From assembly GCF_963678635.1 (NCBI RefSeq), contig NC_087062.1:36852052-36916051 (forward strand): a DNA stretch of 64,000 nt. The letters run 5' to 3'. The position numbers and the translations under genes were made by a program. Source of the stretch: Symsagittifera roscoffensis. Lineage: Eukaryota > Xenacoelomorpha > Acoela > Convolutidae. This document shows positions 23,701-31,854 of the stretch, piece after piece; position 1 is the first letter of the stretch, and the number at the start of each line of letters is the position of its first letter. The notes under the pieces are model-generated. The model saw nothing but the letters and a program-made list of their open reading frames with translations. It searched no databases and had not been told where the DNA came from.

Positions 23701-24706
23701 ATCTCACGCACCTTGGACAAACGGCTTAGTCGAAGGTATGAACCGTTCATTACAAGAATATCTCAGATGTATCATCAATGGAAATGATACAAGATATACC
23801 GAATGGTCAGCAGATGTAAAACTATTTCCCTTAGCATATAATTCACAAATCACGACAACTTTAGGAATGTCACCATATGAAATGGTTTTTAACCAAAAGC
23901 CACGCAAACCAATAATGTTTACAGCAAATTCTCATAAAAACGCACAAGGTTATTGTCAACCAAATAAAGACTCAATTTGTTATAACCTACCTTTCCATAC
24001 ACACGATGAAGATCATTTTCATCACCCACAAATTCTTAAACTAGCCTCCGGTACACACACCGAATGGATTCTAAATAGAGATAAAAAACACAATGAAATT
24101 TATCAAAAAATAACAAAAAAGTTATTACAAAGACAAAACATTAATGAACAAATCAATTCACGTTTTACACCAGCCTCCGAATTAAAAATTGGAACATTTG
24201 TTTTAATACCTAATTTTAATACTCAAAAAGGAATTTCTAAAAAATTACAACCCCTTCGAAAAGGACCATACCAAATAATTGCAAGACCCACTGATGTCAC
24301 ATATAAAATTACCGACTCAAACAAAAAAGAAATCGTTCAACATCGAAACAACCTATTACCTTATTACCCAAAAGAATACGCACTCCGCGAATTAACTCAA
24401 TTATATTCTTTCACAGGATTAAAAATCATTCAAAATGAACCACATCTGAAAAACACAGAACAAAATGATAACCCCACCGAAAATCAAAACACAAAACCAA
24501 TCGCCACCAAAAACAATACACAAAACCATAAAGAATCCCCAAAACAAAGAAAAAATAGAAAAATGACCGAACAAATAATACCCCAAGAACAAATCGACAA
24601 ATCAGAAAATAGAAAAACAACAAGACTCCGAAATCAACCACGTAAAAACTATAAAATATTCATCCCCCAATCTAAAATTTTAAAGAAAGTGGAATTTCAA
24701 AAGTAA
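17777..24706 (+). CDS. gag-pol: Gag-Pol polyprotein (capsid, CCHC, protease, RT, RNase H, integrase), 2309 aa
   Basis: This makes the particle core and the enzymes for reverse transcription and integration. Order: Gln/Asn-rich N terminus (1-160); Retrotrans_gag-like capsid region (~175-330, with a WFSVLP helix); CX2CX4HX4C zinc knuckle (~411-424); long Asn/Arg/Ser/Tyr-rich linker (~450-640); aspartic protease with DSGA (D ~798); reverse transcriptase (~1130-1360) with YLDD at ~1306; RNase H (catalytic CDAS at ~1455, later TDHK); integrase zinc domain (H ~1818, H ~1825, then CNDCIVC at 1852-1858) and DDE triad D1890, D1950, E1986 with the canonical 35-residue last gap; and a GPY-type C-terminal module (~2150-2200). 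Gag and Pol lie in one frame, so no frameshift separates them. It is much longer than usual for Ty3/gypsy, mainly from the disordered linker and a ~330-residue stretch between protease and RT. All catalytic residues seen are intact. Confidence 0.97.
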   Translation: MTQPNSINFLTNPPQDHSENYPFFQQNKNKKQTSYQMDYLSSDDDFLQPDIFAPNNQENRRQGIQRTRTNHRNFSPQPIDAQHQQPIQQQNLINTQSFQPNQQQNPMTAHSYQASQMQNEIPLPYYLQQHEITRNQLSNFSQMPNAAESLQMTMNPYLMGGSSITSNKPLMVFTGTDPEYSVEDYLNAVTANLILNIGPEPINTPLHQNWIHRRTALIQTTLDGAAQKWFSVLPLEIKSNWKRFTQEFSKMFDSERNKQQQRVLCNEIRRLPNETIKQIAVRIETLVRKAYSLNTHDYKNTKMTEILMMTLTPQLRKIAIKKRASHPSSIREPDLDFRKLVDKLEQAEITMKLEETENLKLQYVNRIETTPTNINNIQESETDLVEKITEILNIYEKNPNFKGKPSFKKWCNYCRRYGHSISECRQKQQDNQNKPQKYKEPNKSFYQYMKKDQNLPNKTVYSNNSSGKPLPNNTNYTRNQSPYNSSYRGRSPERRNTNNSSQNHYNRPNSRNNYSRSNSNTQRFVSRSNSQSRNNYYPNNQSRNSSYNRNRNYSYNRNRSYSNNRNQNYPNNQSRNNSYNRSNYNRPNNNYQNRSRNNSQNRHSSYNNRYRNYSQSPHRNNNNYNNSNNRHRSSTPKHQRQINQVQSNPETTSDPPGIDDTVTDTLQLNQINCTSSDSESDTENTLSINMIKVENDYESVIYEQPFSSHIYENQSEFLQNYYTTPINSTPTMQETNEINTTNQTNKNIKTKCLNTNHIYQNIQKEQPKEKIWTIPFLLESPRNKEFQPPDLEIDFLIDSGAESNIINIPTWNEIKTLHPKLTPLETSSKLATAQGSTLINYGKIQLFLLPTRTMEQSKTLNKPFKQIFHITDIKYNIIGIPFISKYIPTINILNSKILIKDKYTKTKETSLTFFQRLNKQPPFFSKFYPIFNQQRKHLKPLSGNIYNFSIKQVHQYDKEQNKQKFYMSEFEFKPIHKFFKITISSIKYLKNSNSDIISLHVYNNTPYQVTLPLGLLGYCETNATISPIHEKAYRVNNILQLLDICQSTILNEELSINNIISNENRNTDYFTKTPYFKPTFNISNYTEDQQKFLTMFNFQHSQITQDEFEKLAKQLIKYSSVYATSKFDVGKISSSLHLPLKPDAVFKKQRASKVTIHLHDKVNRLLDILEQYNIISPVNKEEQPKGNTFINPVIILAKGESLKIVLDARYLNSLIDESKCNWPIEPIQVILTKINGKYFTTADMNSAYNQMPLDEQSRRLTQFVIGNQQYEFNRLFYGISIGPAAFSAFMSKIFRPLILKKNAITYLDDVFMQSQTKDEMFNVLEKYHQILQNENLKAAPDKSHFFLTRVKFLGHNIERKTITPLKSRIDAIQKLQPPTNKKKIQEFLGMLNFLSKYVYKMQLYLRPFYNILRQQNNFEWNTEHQTRFEEIKKLLTEQISNTIPDSNQPFYAMCDASNFGIGAALLQSHNGTNKMNLISANSRLFTQAELRLSTLMRECTAIIYTLTEYEFLILGSKHPTVLFTDHKPIIFLFTQKSNPNHRVYRFQLILMKFPNLHIVWTAGKNLALPDTLSRNTPPELLTRKTTVEIPKNIKFYLAENETSPRLECKYAVKTDIEQSQINNLQHFPLYLDCQNNHYEVDLLGTSTFKPIPYSQWIKNNTQQKRTKQHPPKKDHFPLIEKENLTDKINLSGPQTNDSKYTINQVFDLHDPLDTIPLSKFEIENIFLPPTETITISTLKQYQNLDPIIRQLKSWHKYKTKPVKADSTILGNKTLLRYFRKFNNTTINENTDLLEYNLNESTVPCLPLSMILIAFNISHTQNIKGHSGSEKTYSNFIQNFYFPNAPIWIKVLCNDCIVCQLNKPYPNQKQIAQKQDFKGQSLYFNHRISFDTKGPISPSSEGNSYIMVIVDAFTHYVALNPVPHCNAYYAYTTLYEHWIAKFGLPEILVTDNGTEFINNEIITLCHLYNIKHKPRTSHAPWTNGLVEGMNRSLQEYLRCIINGNDTRYTEWSADVKLFPLAYNSQITTTLGMSPYEMVFNQKPRKPIMFTANSHKNAQGYCQPNKDSICYNLPFHTHDEDHFHHPQILKLASGTHTEWILNRDKKHNEIYQKITKKLLQRQNINEQINSRFTPASELKIGTFVLIPNFNTQKGISKKLQPLRKGPYQIIARPTDVTYKITDSNKKEIVQHRNNLLPYYPKEYALRELTQLYSFTGLKIIQNEPHLKNTEQNDNPTENQNTKPIATKNNTQNHKESPKQRKNRKMTEQIIPQEQIDKSENRKTTRLRNQPRKNYKIFIPQSKILKKVEFQK

Positions 24707-25304
24707 TTTTAACATTATACTTCACTATCTTGAAACCTTCGAAACATTTTTCATTTAAATTTTTCAAAATAACATGCTGACAAGTACGTAATAATTCTAG
24801 TTCAAAATAGACCAATAGGATTCATCCAATCCGTCACTTTCTCTAACTCAAACTAAGACCAATTAGACGAATCATATAGAACTCCAGGCACATCTATAAC
24901 TATAACTTTACGACCTCCAGGTCAAAAATAAGCAAACCACTCCAACTTGACAACTAAAATAAATATCACCATAATACCGTACCCCTCCCTTATCTAATAA
25001 CCCAAAGATCAACAATATTTCCCCAACTCAGACCACGAATACCCCCAAAACAAATTTGTTAACTTAGCCTAAAGTAACAAAATGAACATTTTAATTAGCC
25101 TAAAGTATAAAAATCTCACCATACCCCGGATCATTTGACAAACAAAAATAAAGAAAAAGACGACCTCCCAATCACCATGAAAATTGCCCCCAACAATTTT
25201 TTACAAAACTCAACCCACTTGTCAAAAAACTAATAAATAATCCGACCACACTTGAAAATCGCCTCAAACAGCAAAAAATATTCGACCAAGAGATCATTTC
25301 TTAA
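24707..25304 (+). other. Spacer between Gag-Pol and the accessory ORFs
   Basis: No frame of note is present. Short related phrases (CTCCAGG and ACCTCCAGGTC near 24870-24925; TAGCCTAAAGTA twice near 25065 and 25095) are repeated. It could hold splice acceptors for a subgenomic env mRNA, but no strong candidate stands out. Confidence 0.5.
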
Positions 25305-25535
25305 ATGCTCTTCTCTCAATCAGTTACTCAAATACTCATAAATCTTAAACATTTTTTTACAATACTTGAAACCTTTATAATATTTCTTTTTGATATACTT
25401 GAATCTTTTCTAATAATCCTAATCATTTTTTGTAACATTTTTTTAATTTTCTACACCATACTCGAACTATTCCTCCAACTTTCCAAAACCCTTGATTACA
25501 TCCACAGGTACGATTCATATAACTTGTCTAAATGA
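25305..25535 (+). CDS. ORF4, 76-aa hydrophobic protein
   Basis: It starts at ATG 25305. After a short polar start, residues ~15-60 are almost entirely Ile, Leu, Phe and Thr with few charges, enough for one or two membrane spans; the C terminus is polar. No family is recognised. Its stop overlaps the next ORF as ATGA (ATG at 25532, TGA at 25533-25535), suggesting coupled translation. A small membrane accessory protein is likely by composition. In T-rich DNA such frames can arise by chance, but here the surrounding element is A/C-rich, and the local shift to T-rich codons fits selection for hydrophobicity. Confidence 0.55.
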   Translation: MLFSQSVTQILINLKHFFTILETFIIFLFDILESFLIILIIFCNIFLIFYTILELFLQLSKTLDYIHRYDSYNLSK

Positions 25536-25720
25536 TACGAAAAATTTTCAGTAGAACTGATATTTTTTTATTGTTTGTAATTTTCATAGCATTCTTATCA
25601 TCCCTCATTTTGACAATATGTAAATGTATAAAGAAAGCAATCTTCACATTTGCCCTAGCAACAATCCTTCTAATTCTTTTTTTGGAAGAATATTATAATA
25701 AACATAAACCTTCCCACTAA
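25532..25720 (+). CDS. ORF5, 62-aa protein with two predicted membrane segments
   Basis: It starts within the ATGA overlap with ORF4. Seen: a basic N terminus (MIRKIFSR), a hydrophobic segment (~10-28), a short Lys/Cys loop (CKCIKK), a second hydrophobic segment (~36-50) and a charged tail. The hairpin topology with a basic loop is like that of small viral channel proteins, by architecture only. No sequence family is recognised. It ends six bases before the AUG-less frame opens. Confidence 0.55.
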   Translation: MIRKIFSRTDIFLLFVIFIAFLSSLILTICKCIKKAIFTFALATILLILFLEEYYNKHKPSH

Positions 25721-25725
25721 AGTAA

Positions 25726-26862
25726 CAATTCAAAAATCCATCAAAAATTGCTACCCAACAGTCACAAAGTCAGTCTTCACCGACATCATCCCAAGATAAC
25801 CAACCACCACCTTCAATTACTCAAAATCCTCCAACATCTACACGAATTTCTTTTCAAGATAACCCATACACTTTTGAAGAACGACACGCTCGTTTATCAG
25901 AACCACTAGAACCAGTTCAACGACAAGCACCTCTAAGCGAACCAACATATAACCTATACCCAACACTACCACAAGAACTAAGTAGAATAAGAAATCCTAG
26001 TCAAAACCAAAATACAGTCGAAATAAATAGACAAATTATACATCCTCGACGAAACAGAAATTTTCAAACTCCCCGAGTTCATTTTGATATACCTCAATCC
26101 CCATCACAAAACACTCCAGAAAACCCCATTGGTATATTACCAGAAACCCCTACGCTTCTTTCACAACGTAGCACCTCAAGCCTACCATCAGATTACTTAG
26201 GTTCAACACCAACATCTGAACAAATACGTGAAAATCCCTTTAACCCCCCAAACCAGGCATCACGACTACCATATTGGACAACACATTCATTTACACAAGG
26301 TGAATTAAATTTAGTCAATAATCCAATAGATATTTCTACGGATACAACAACATCCTCATCACTACCAGAAACATTATCACTACCATCAACACCATCAATA
26401 AGCCAGATTTCACCACCACCTTTTAACTTAAATTTTCCAAATAATCTCGACGCCAGATATCGAGAACAATCATCAATAAATATTCCTTTAAGACTAGATT
26501 GGAATACATTTACAGCACCTCCACCATTATTTGGACAACATCAAGAAAGTAACCGCCTTCATAACTGGGCACTTAATAGATTACAATATCGCCAAGATAT
26601 TCACAACGATATCCGTGATCACAATATTCAAATACTCCAACAAAACAGTTTACAATTAAAGTTTGAAATCACAGTTAAGTTAAATAATATTACCCAACAT
26701 CCCTACCCATTAAATCCACCTAACATAACAGCTCAATCACTACCACCACCGTTTATAACTACTGAAGTAATATACAAATACGACAGATATACCAAAAACA
26801 CAATTGGCTACATTACATTTTATAATCCATACTCAGGATTATCATACACATGTATATTCTAA
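25726..26862 (+). CDS. ORF6, 378-codon open frame with no ATG
   Basis: The frame is open from just after a TAA (25723-25725) to the TAA at 26860-26862 and I find no ATG in it. Its translation is non-random: residues ~1-235 are Ser/Pro/Thr/Gln/Asn-rich and disordered, and ~236-378 look folded, with aromatic and charged residues and the end SYTCIF. An upstream frameshift cannot feed it because ORF5 stops before this frame opens. Translation therefore needs a spliced 5' exon or a non-AUG start. A possible acceptor, ACCCAACAG|TCA at 25761/25762, keeps the frame. The last 13 nt overlap the env ATG (26850). Function is unknown. Confidence 0.65.
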   Translation, partial: QFKNPSKIATQQSQSQSSPTSSQDNQPPPSITQNPPTSTRISFQDNPYTFEERHARLSEPLEPVQRQAPLSEPTYNLYPTLPQELSRIRNPSQNQNTVEINRQIIHPRRNRNFQTPRVHFDIPQSPSQNTPENPIGILPETPTLLSQRSTSSLPSDYLGSTPTSEQIRENPFNPPNQASRLPYWTTHSFTQGELNLVNNPIDISTDTTTSSSLPETLSLPSTPSISQISPPPFNLNFPNNLDARYREQSSINIPLRLDWNTFTAPPPLFGQHQESNRLHNWALNRLQYRQDIHNDIRDHNIQILQQNSLQLKFEITVKLNNITQHPYPLNPPNITAQSLPPPFITTEVIYKYDRYTKNTIGYITFYNPYSGLSYTCIF

Positions 26863-29468
26863 AATTATTAATTTTTCTCCAACTCCTTTTTCTAGTAATC
26901 TCAAATCAAAACATAAACCCTTCCCCTCGTACAGGACCACAAGATTTATTAGTAACACATTACGATTGTGAAGAAAATGAACAAAAAACACTACATAAAT
27001 ATGCAATAAATCAAGTATCACAATGTGAAACAGAACCACAAGCTATAGAAACCACAGATGTAATAGCAACACTCTATTCAAAAGCCCGAGCAACAACAGT
27101 TACAGGTTACAAATTCACAGCAACATTTTCCGAAAAGAAAGTACATTGTTCACAAGTCTCGAACGGAAACAAAAACCGACTTGACCATGAATCATTCTAT
27201 CAGAGTAATATAGAACGTCTTTTACATCTCAATCCCGACGATTGTAAAAGTGAATTACTTAGACTAAACATCACACAAAATAAAAACTCCGCAAGAAAGT
27301 TAGTTAATTTTCAAGTTTTTTCAGACTCTGTACATCAATCACAACTTGAAAGACACCAAGGACATATAAAACTAGACGAAAAATACCCGTATAACGGCGC
27401 ACACGGACGATTAACCTATGACCTACACGATAAACATTGGATACCACACATTGGTATAAATGACCCATCAAACTGCAAAGCAGACACAAAAAATAAAGGA
27501 TACCAAGAAATAATGTTTTTCGATTGGAAAATACAACTCGAAAAAATACAACTAACACGAGATTTATCAGATAATACAATGATCTATCAAGGAATCCGAT
27601 TACCTTGTAAAAATGATCAAGGTTATTGCGACCCTACAACGAGAACACAAGCAACAATTGTTTGGTTCCCCGAAGATACATGTACAACATTTCAAGTAGC
27701 AAAAATACACGCTCGTATGATAAAATTTCACGAAAAATATTTTATACAATCAATTCCATATGAACAAGTCCATCCATCACGAAAACTAAGTTCTAATTTT
27801 AGAAACATAGACAATATAGAAAATAAATTGACACGTTTTCAAATATATCAAGAAACAGAACTTGCATGTAAATACAGGAATCCACTTCACAGAACACAAT
27901 ACTCTGAAATATTAGTTGAATACGAAAAAGGATTCGACATGACCACTGGAAAAGTAAAAATCGACCCATATGCCACAGGTCATCCTCCAAACGAAGGAAC
28001 ATCCTATATACCAGTTAATTTTGAAAAAAGCAACGGACAACCTGGTGGACATCTAAAACCCCATGACACCAGAAGCACACGCTTACAAGAATTATCACTA
28101 ATGAATACTACATATTTCGGTAATATCCACTATGATATTCATTTAGATATGAAACTAGATTATACAATTAGCCGAATTTTTCAAGAAATGTCACTCTCCG
28201 AATTAGAAACACTACACCAACTATGCGAATTAGAACGAACACAAATATTACAATCACTTGCACTAGCAGTATTAAAAATACCCTATGCAGGATACTTATT
28301 ATCTGGAAATACATCAAATTTTTTAGACTATGAAGGAAACATCTTATGGTTTTATACTTGTACTAAAAAAGTATCACCACTATACGTTTTTGAAGATAAA
28401 CGATGTTATAAAAGAATCCCTATCTTTTATAAGAATAAAGTACATTTCGTGGATACACTTTCACGAAGAACCTATTTCTGGGATACCGCAGTCCCATGTG
28501 GATCAGAAAACAGCCACAATGTAGTACAACTAAACCCTGATGAAAATAAATATTATCTTCTCACTCCATATCCCACATTAATGCAATCACTCAAAAAATT
28601 TTCACCAGAAAGCATTCGCGCTATTGCTCGAAACCCAAATATAGACTTACAATCAATAGGAATCTATTCAAAATCAGATATTCAACATCACATTAGAACA
28701 CAACAATTCCAAGAATTATTAACACAAATGGACACTATACAAAGACAATCAATAGACCAAAATTTACGCAAACTTGCAGAAACCGCAGGATTTGCCGATA
28801 TCTACACGCAAGACTATAGCGGATATTTTAAAGACTTTAAAGATTATATATATCTAAACGGTGAAAAATACCGTCCCCAAGATATATCACCAATTAACAT
28901 TTTTAGCTTTGTTACACTCAAAAATGAGATCCTCGATTTTCTAGGATGGCCCTACTACATCTTAGAAAAATTGACTATTTTATACGCAATGTTTAACTTT
29001 ATTGGATTTCTTTTCTCACTTTTAAAAGGAATCTACAACACATGTGCTATACACACACAAGTAAACAGACAAGCAAGCGTAGCACGCATACTCTTTGCAG
29101 GATTTTTTGGAATCTTTTCTACATCTATAAACAAAATACTTTTAGACGCACAAATAAAAGAATATAACACAAAAATAGCAACACGACAAAATACATACGA
29201 CGAAGAACATAACAATGTAGACATAACGCCAACGGCACCACAATTACCACCCCTACCAAATAACCATCCACTATCCCTAGTCCCACGAAATTTTCGAAAT
29301 TTAGCCATCACACATAATCCAAATTTTCGACTCACCACATCACAAAGTCCCATTCAAAATATAATGACACACCAGTCACAAGATCAAAATACTTATGAAC
29401 AAATTATTGAACAACCCCATACCACCGCTTTTCAGTCTCAAAATAATCATTTTTTTAGCCCACGATGA
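26850..29468 (+). CDS. env: Env-like membrane glycoprotein, 872 aa
   Basis: This is probably the surface/fusion glycoprotein of the element. Seen: an N-terminal signal peptide (MYILKLLIFLQLLFLVIS); a Cys-containing ectodomain of ~650 residues with several N-X-S/T sites; a Cys cluster at ~495-555 where YTCTKK, RCYKRIPIF, FVDTLSRRT and PCG follow each other; then hydrophobic segments at ~705-735 and ~755-775 that could be the membrane anchor, and a ~90-residue Pro/Gln-rich tail. The C..RCY.RIP..FVD..(S/T)R..C arrangement reminds me of glycoproteins of chu-like and related negative-strand RNA viruses. That is recollection of a family pattern, not a search result. No furin site is evident. The stop overlaps the next ORF as ATGA. 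Confidence 0.85.
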   Translation: MYILKLLIFLQLLFLVISNQNINPSPRTGPQDLLVTHYDCEENEQKTLHKYAINQVSQCETEPQAIETTDVIATLYSKARATTVTGYKFTATFSEKKVHCSQVSNGNKNRLDHESFYQSNIERLLHLNPDDCKSELLRLNITQNKNSARKLVNFQVFSDSVHQSQLERHQGHIKLDEKYPYNGAHGRLTYDLHDKHWIPHIGINDPSNCKADTKNKGYQEIMFFDWKIQLEKIQLTRDLSDNTMIYQGIRLPCKNDQGYCDPTTRTQATIVWFPEDTCTTFQVAKIHARMIKFHEKYFIQSIPYEQVHPSRKLSSNFRNIDNIENKLTRFQIYQETELACKYRNPLHRTQYSEILVEYEKGFDMTTGKVKIDPYATGHPPNEGTSYIPVNFEKSNGQPGGHLKPHDTRSTRLQELSLMNTTYFGNIHYDIHLDMKLDYTISRIFQEMSLSELETLHQLCELERTQILQSLALAVLKIPYAGYLLSGNTSNFLDYEGNILWFYTCTKKVSPLYVFEDKRCYKRIPIFYKNKVHFVDTLSRRTYFWDTAVPCGSENSHNVVQLNPDENKYYLLTPYPTLMQSLKKFSPESIRAIARNPNIDLQSIGIYSKSDIQHHIRTQQFQELLTQMDTIQRQSIDQNLRKLAETAGFADIYTQDYSGYFKDFKDYIYLNGEKYRPQDISPINIFSFVTLKNEILDFLGWPYYILEKLTILYAMFNFIGFLFSLLKGIYNTCAIHTQVNRQASVARILFAGFFGIFSTSINKILLDAQIKEYNTKIATRQNTYDEEHNNVDITPTAPQLPPLPNNHPLSLVPRNFRNLAITHNPNFRLTTSQSPIQNIMTHQSQDQNTYEQIIEQPHTTAFQSQNNHFFSPR

Positions 29469-31270
29469 GCCGCCAACTTGGATCACTACACCGATCAAAT
29501 TCCCACCCAACCAATCTTACCTCTCCAATCCCAATAATACCACTTTTTGCTTTTCCGCCACCCGATTTTCCATCTAGTAATGTAACATCAGGCATGAATT
29601 CCGACACTAATTCACACATCTCAGTTTTATATTCCATCTCACAACTCAATAACCCGAATATTGAAACCCCCGATGAATTTGCCGACTCAGAACCATCCCC
29701 ATCAAATCATTTTCATAATTCTTCTAATTTTTCTCAACCCCCTTTTCAACCCATATTATCCAATAACCCTGACCCAATCACTTCCACACCCTCTTATGCT
29801 TCCCAAGTTACCCCAACCTACTCCTCACTTCATTCTGACCAATCATCTCATTCTCCAGACACCCCCCGAATCTCCCCAGAGCTAGATAATTTTATTACCC
29901 TTCAACAACAACCCTACCACCTCCATACCCCAACAATAAACCAAATCTCCTCCACAATCAATTCATCCAACCCCCCTACCCCTACACCCTCTTCAAATTA
30001 TACTGAATCATTAGCACCATCATCCACATCAACTGAATCTTCACTCAACACTAATAGAGCTTACCGCACTTTTAAAAGAAAGTTCCCCAACCATCCTTTC
30101 CCAGCAAAACCAGGAACAGCCCGTGAATACATCAACCACCCCAAGCATACTAACACAAAAGAATTTTTAGCCATCACCTTACCCTCATTCCCACAATACA
30201 CCTTAAACACCCCCCACGACACTAACGAAACACGCAACTTTGTAGATGAATACGTTTTAATGCCCACTCTCTCTTGGACCTCATATTATCATTTTACTAA
30301 CCCTCTTTGCTTACCTTTATCTAACACTCACATCGATATAGAGCGAAATACGGACATGCTATATCGACTCACTACACCACTAACCGCTAGACAATTTACT
30401 TACGTTGGATATAAAAAATCACTAAAAACACACACTGCACCTAGAGCTAACGAATATACACTCGAATACTATGATCACAACATCATCAGAGCTAACCAAG
30501 ATCAATTCTTAGACGACGATCGCTTCGCTAATCCACAAATTACCGAGAAATTTTTCATCAAGACACCATATATATTTACACTAAACATCTTCGACCGAAA
30601 GTTTGATCACATTATTTCAGAAGCACTAACAGACACACAAGCATACGAAAGTTTTAAAGAACGCTTCCAAATATTTTCACTAACCTTTCATTTCCTTGCA
30701 CCACACGAAAGAGATTTACACTGCTCACACGATATTATGTTGCGCACTAAACAAACCCACACATATAGTTATTATCGCTTCATCCAAAATCACTTTGACC
30801 TACACACACCCTCTAGACAACCACACCATCGCTTTCAATTCATTAATTCCAAATACACTTCACCATTTTTCCTAAATTTCACATATTGCATTAAAGATAC
30901 TAACCTTCATGGTATTCTTCGCAATTATGATCCCATAACCCAAATGTACATCTTCTGTCCCATCACCAAGACCTTCAACGCCGAAGAATCCCGACCCTTC
31001 CTTATCCCGCACGAGTTTGTACAACCTATAGAAATCCCAATTTTAGAATTCATCCACAACACTAAATTCAATCACAAATTATATAATCTAATCCAAAACA
31101 CACCTTATGAGTTTGCAGTTGGCACTGAAGAACTAACCACTATTAAGGCACTTCAATTGCTTTGGCCACTGCTTCAGACTAAAAATATCATCCGCATCTT
31201 AGCTAAACTACTAACAACTTCAGAACTAATACACGACATCTTCCCCCACGGTTTTTTCCCCGACGACTAA
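29465..31270 (+). CDS. ORF8, 601-aa protein of unknown function after env
   Basis: It starts in an ATGA overlap with the env stop. Residues ~1-200 are Ser/Pro/Thr/Asn-rich and disordered. Residues ~200-601 look like a folded domain rich in aromatic residues, His and charged residues, with no signal peptide or membrane segment. No family is recognised. An ORF of this size downstream of env is unusual for an LTR element. Its two-part layout (disordered Ser/Pro N terminus, folded C terminus) resembles ORF6, but I see no sequence similarity between them. Directly after its stop is a consensus splice donor (CAG|GTAAGTAT at 31274). Confidence 0.8.
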   Translation: MSRQLGSLHRSNSHPTNLTSPIPIIPLFAFPPPDFPSSNVTSGMNSDTNSHISVLYSISQLNNPNIETPDEFADSEPSPSNHFHNSSNFSQPPFQPILSNNPDPITSTPSYASQVTPTYSSLHSDQSSHSPDTPRISPELDNFITLQQQPYHLHTPTINQISSTINSSNPPTPTPSSNYTESLAPSSTSTESSLNTNRAYRTFKRKFPNHPFPAKPGTAREYINHPKHTNTKEFLAITLPSFPQYTLNTPHDTNETRNFVDEYVLMPTLSWTSYYHFTNPLCLPLSNTHIDIERNTDMLYRLTTPLTARQFTYVGYKKSLKTHTAPRANEYTLEYYDHNIIRANQDQFLDDDRFANPQITEKFFIKTPYIFTLNIFDRKFDHIISEALTDTQAYESFKERFQIFSLTFHFLAPHERDLHCSHDIMLRTKQTHTYSYYRFIQNHFDLHTPSRQPHHRFQFINSKYTSPFFLNFTYCIKDTNLHGILRNYDPITQMYIFCPITKTFNAEESRPFLIPHEFVQPIEIPILEFIHNTKFNHKLYNLIQNTPYEFAVGTEELTTIKALQLLWPLLQTKNIIRILAKLLTTSELIHDIFPHGFFPDD

Positions 31271-31273
31271 CAG

Positions 31274-31653
31274 GTAAGTATGAATTAAATGAATATTACT
31301 AACTAATAAAATATAAAAAAAACTCACCATACTTTATCCATGTTTTCCTTAGATTTTTAGCCTTCATCCGACGATCACCTACAAAAACCACAAAAACAAA
31401 TAAAGATCGCAAATTTCATCAAACAGATTTCAACAATTCTATTAATCTCTTACACTTATAAATTTATAAATTTAATACCAATGCAGTAAATTCATTTCTA
31501 AAATTTTCCCCACAAGCAGTAAATCTAATTATGATGAAAATTTGTAACTTAAAATTCCCCCATAACTAGCAGTAAATTTCCAAATTCTATGCAGTAAATT
31601 AATAAAATGCAAATGCAGTACTAACCTTTTGATATTCTCATTTATTCGCACAG
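31274..31653 (+). other. Candidate intron in the 3' region
   Basis: The donor CAG|GTAAGTAT follows the ORF8 stop by three bases. A TACTAAC branch-like sequence at 31619-31625, a pyrimidine run and CGCACAG at 31653 form a good 3' splice site. A second acceptor, TCGCACAG|CTCGCCC about 23 nt further on, is the one conserved in the relatives, where a perfect GTAAGT donor sits in the leader. Confidence 0.5.
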
Positions 31654-31854
31654 AAATTCTATCCACACTCGCACAGCTCGCCCACGAAGAATTGTTTAAA
31701 ATAATGAATTTCAGTTTCAAGTTTTCACACTCAACAACTCTAACATATAATAACATGTTTCAAACTTTCCTTTAACCCGGTTGGAAAGGAATCATATACT
31801 AAACAAAACTAACCAACGCAGCTTACTAAATACCACAAATCATAGAATAACAGC

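Noticed and set aside
25532-25726. Programmed frameshift from ORF5 into the AUG-less ORF6
   Set aside because: ORF5 stops at 25718-25720 and the ORF6 frame has its own stop at 25723-25725, so the two frames never overlap.
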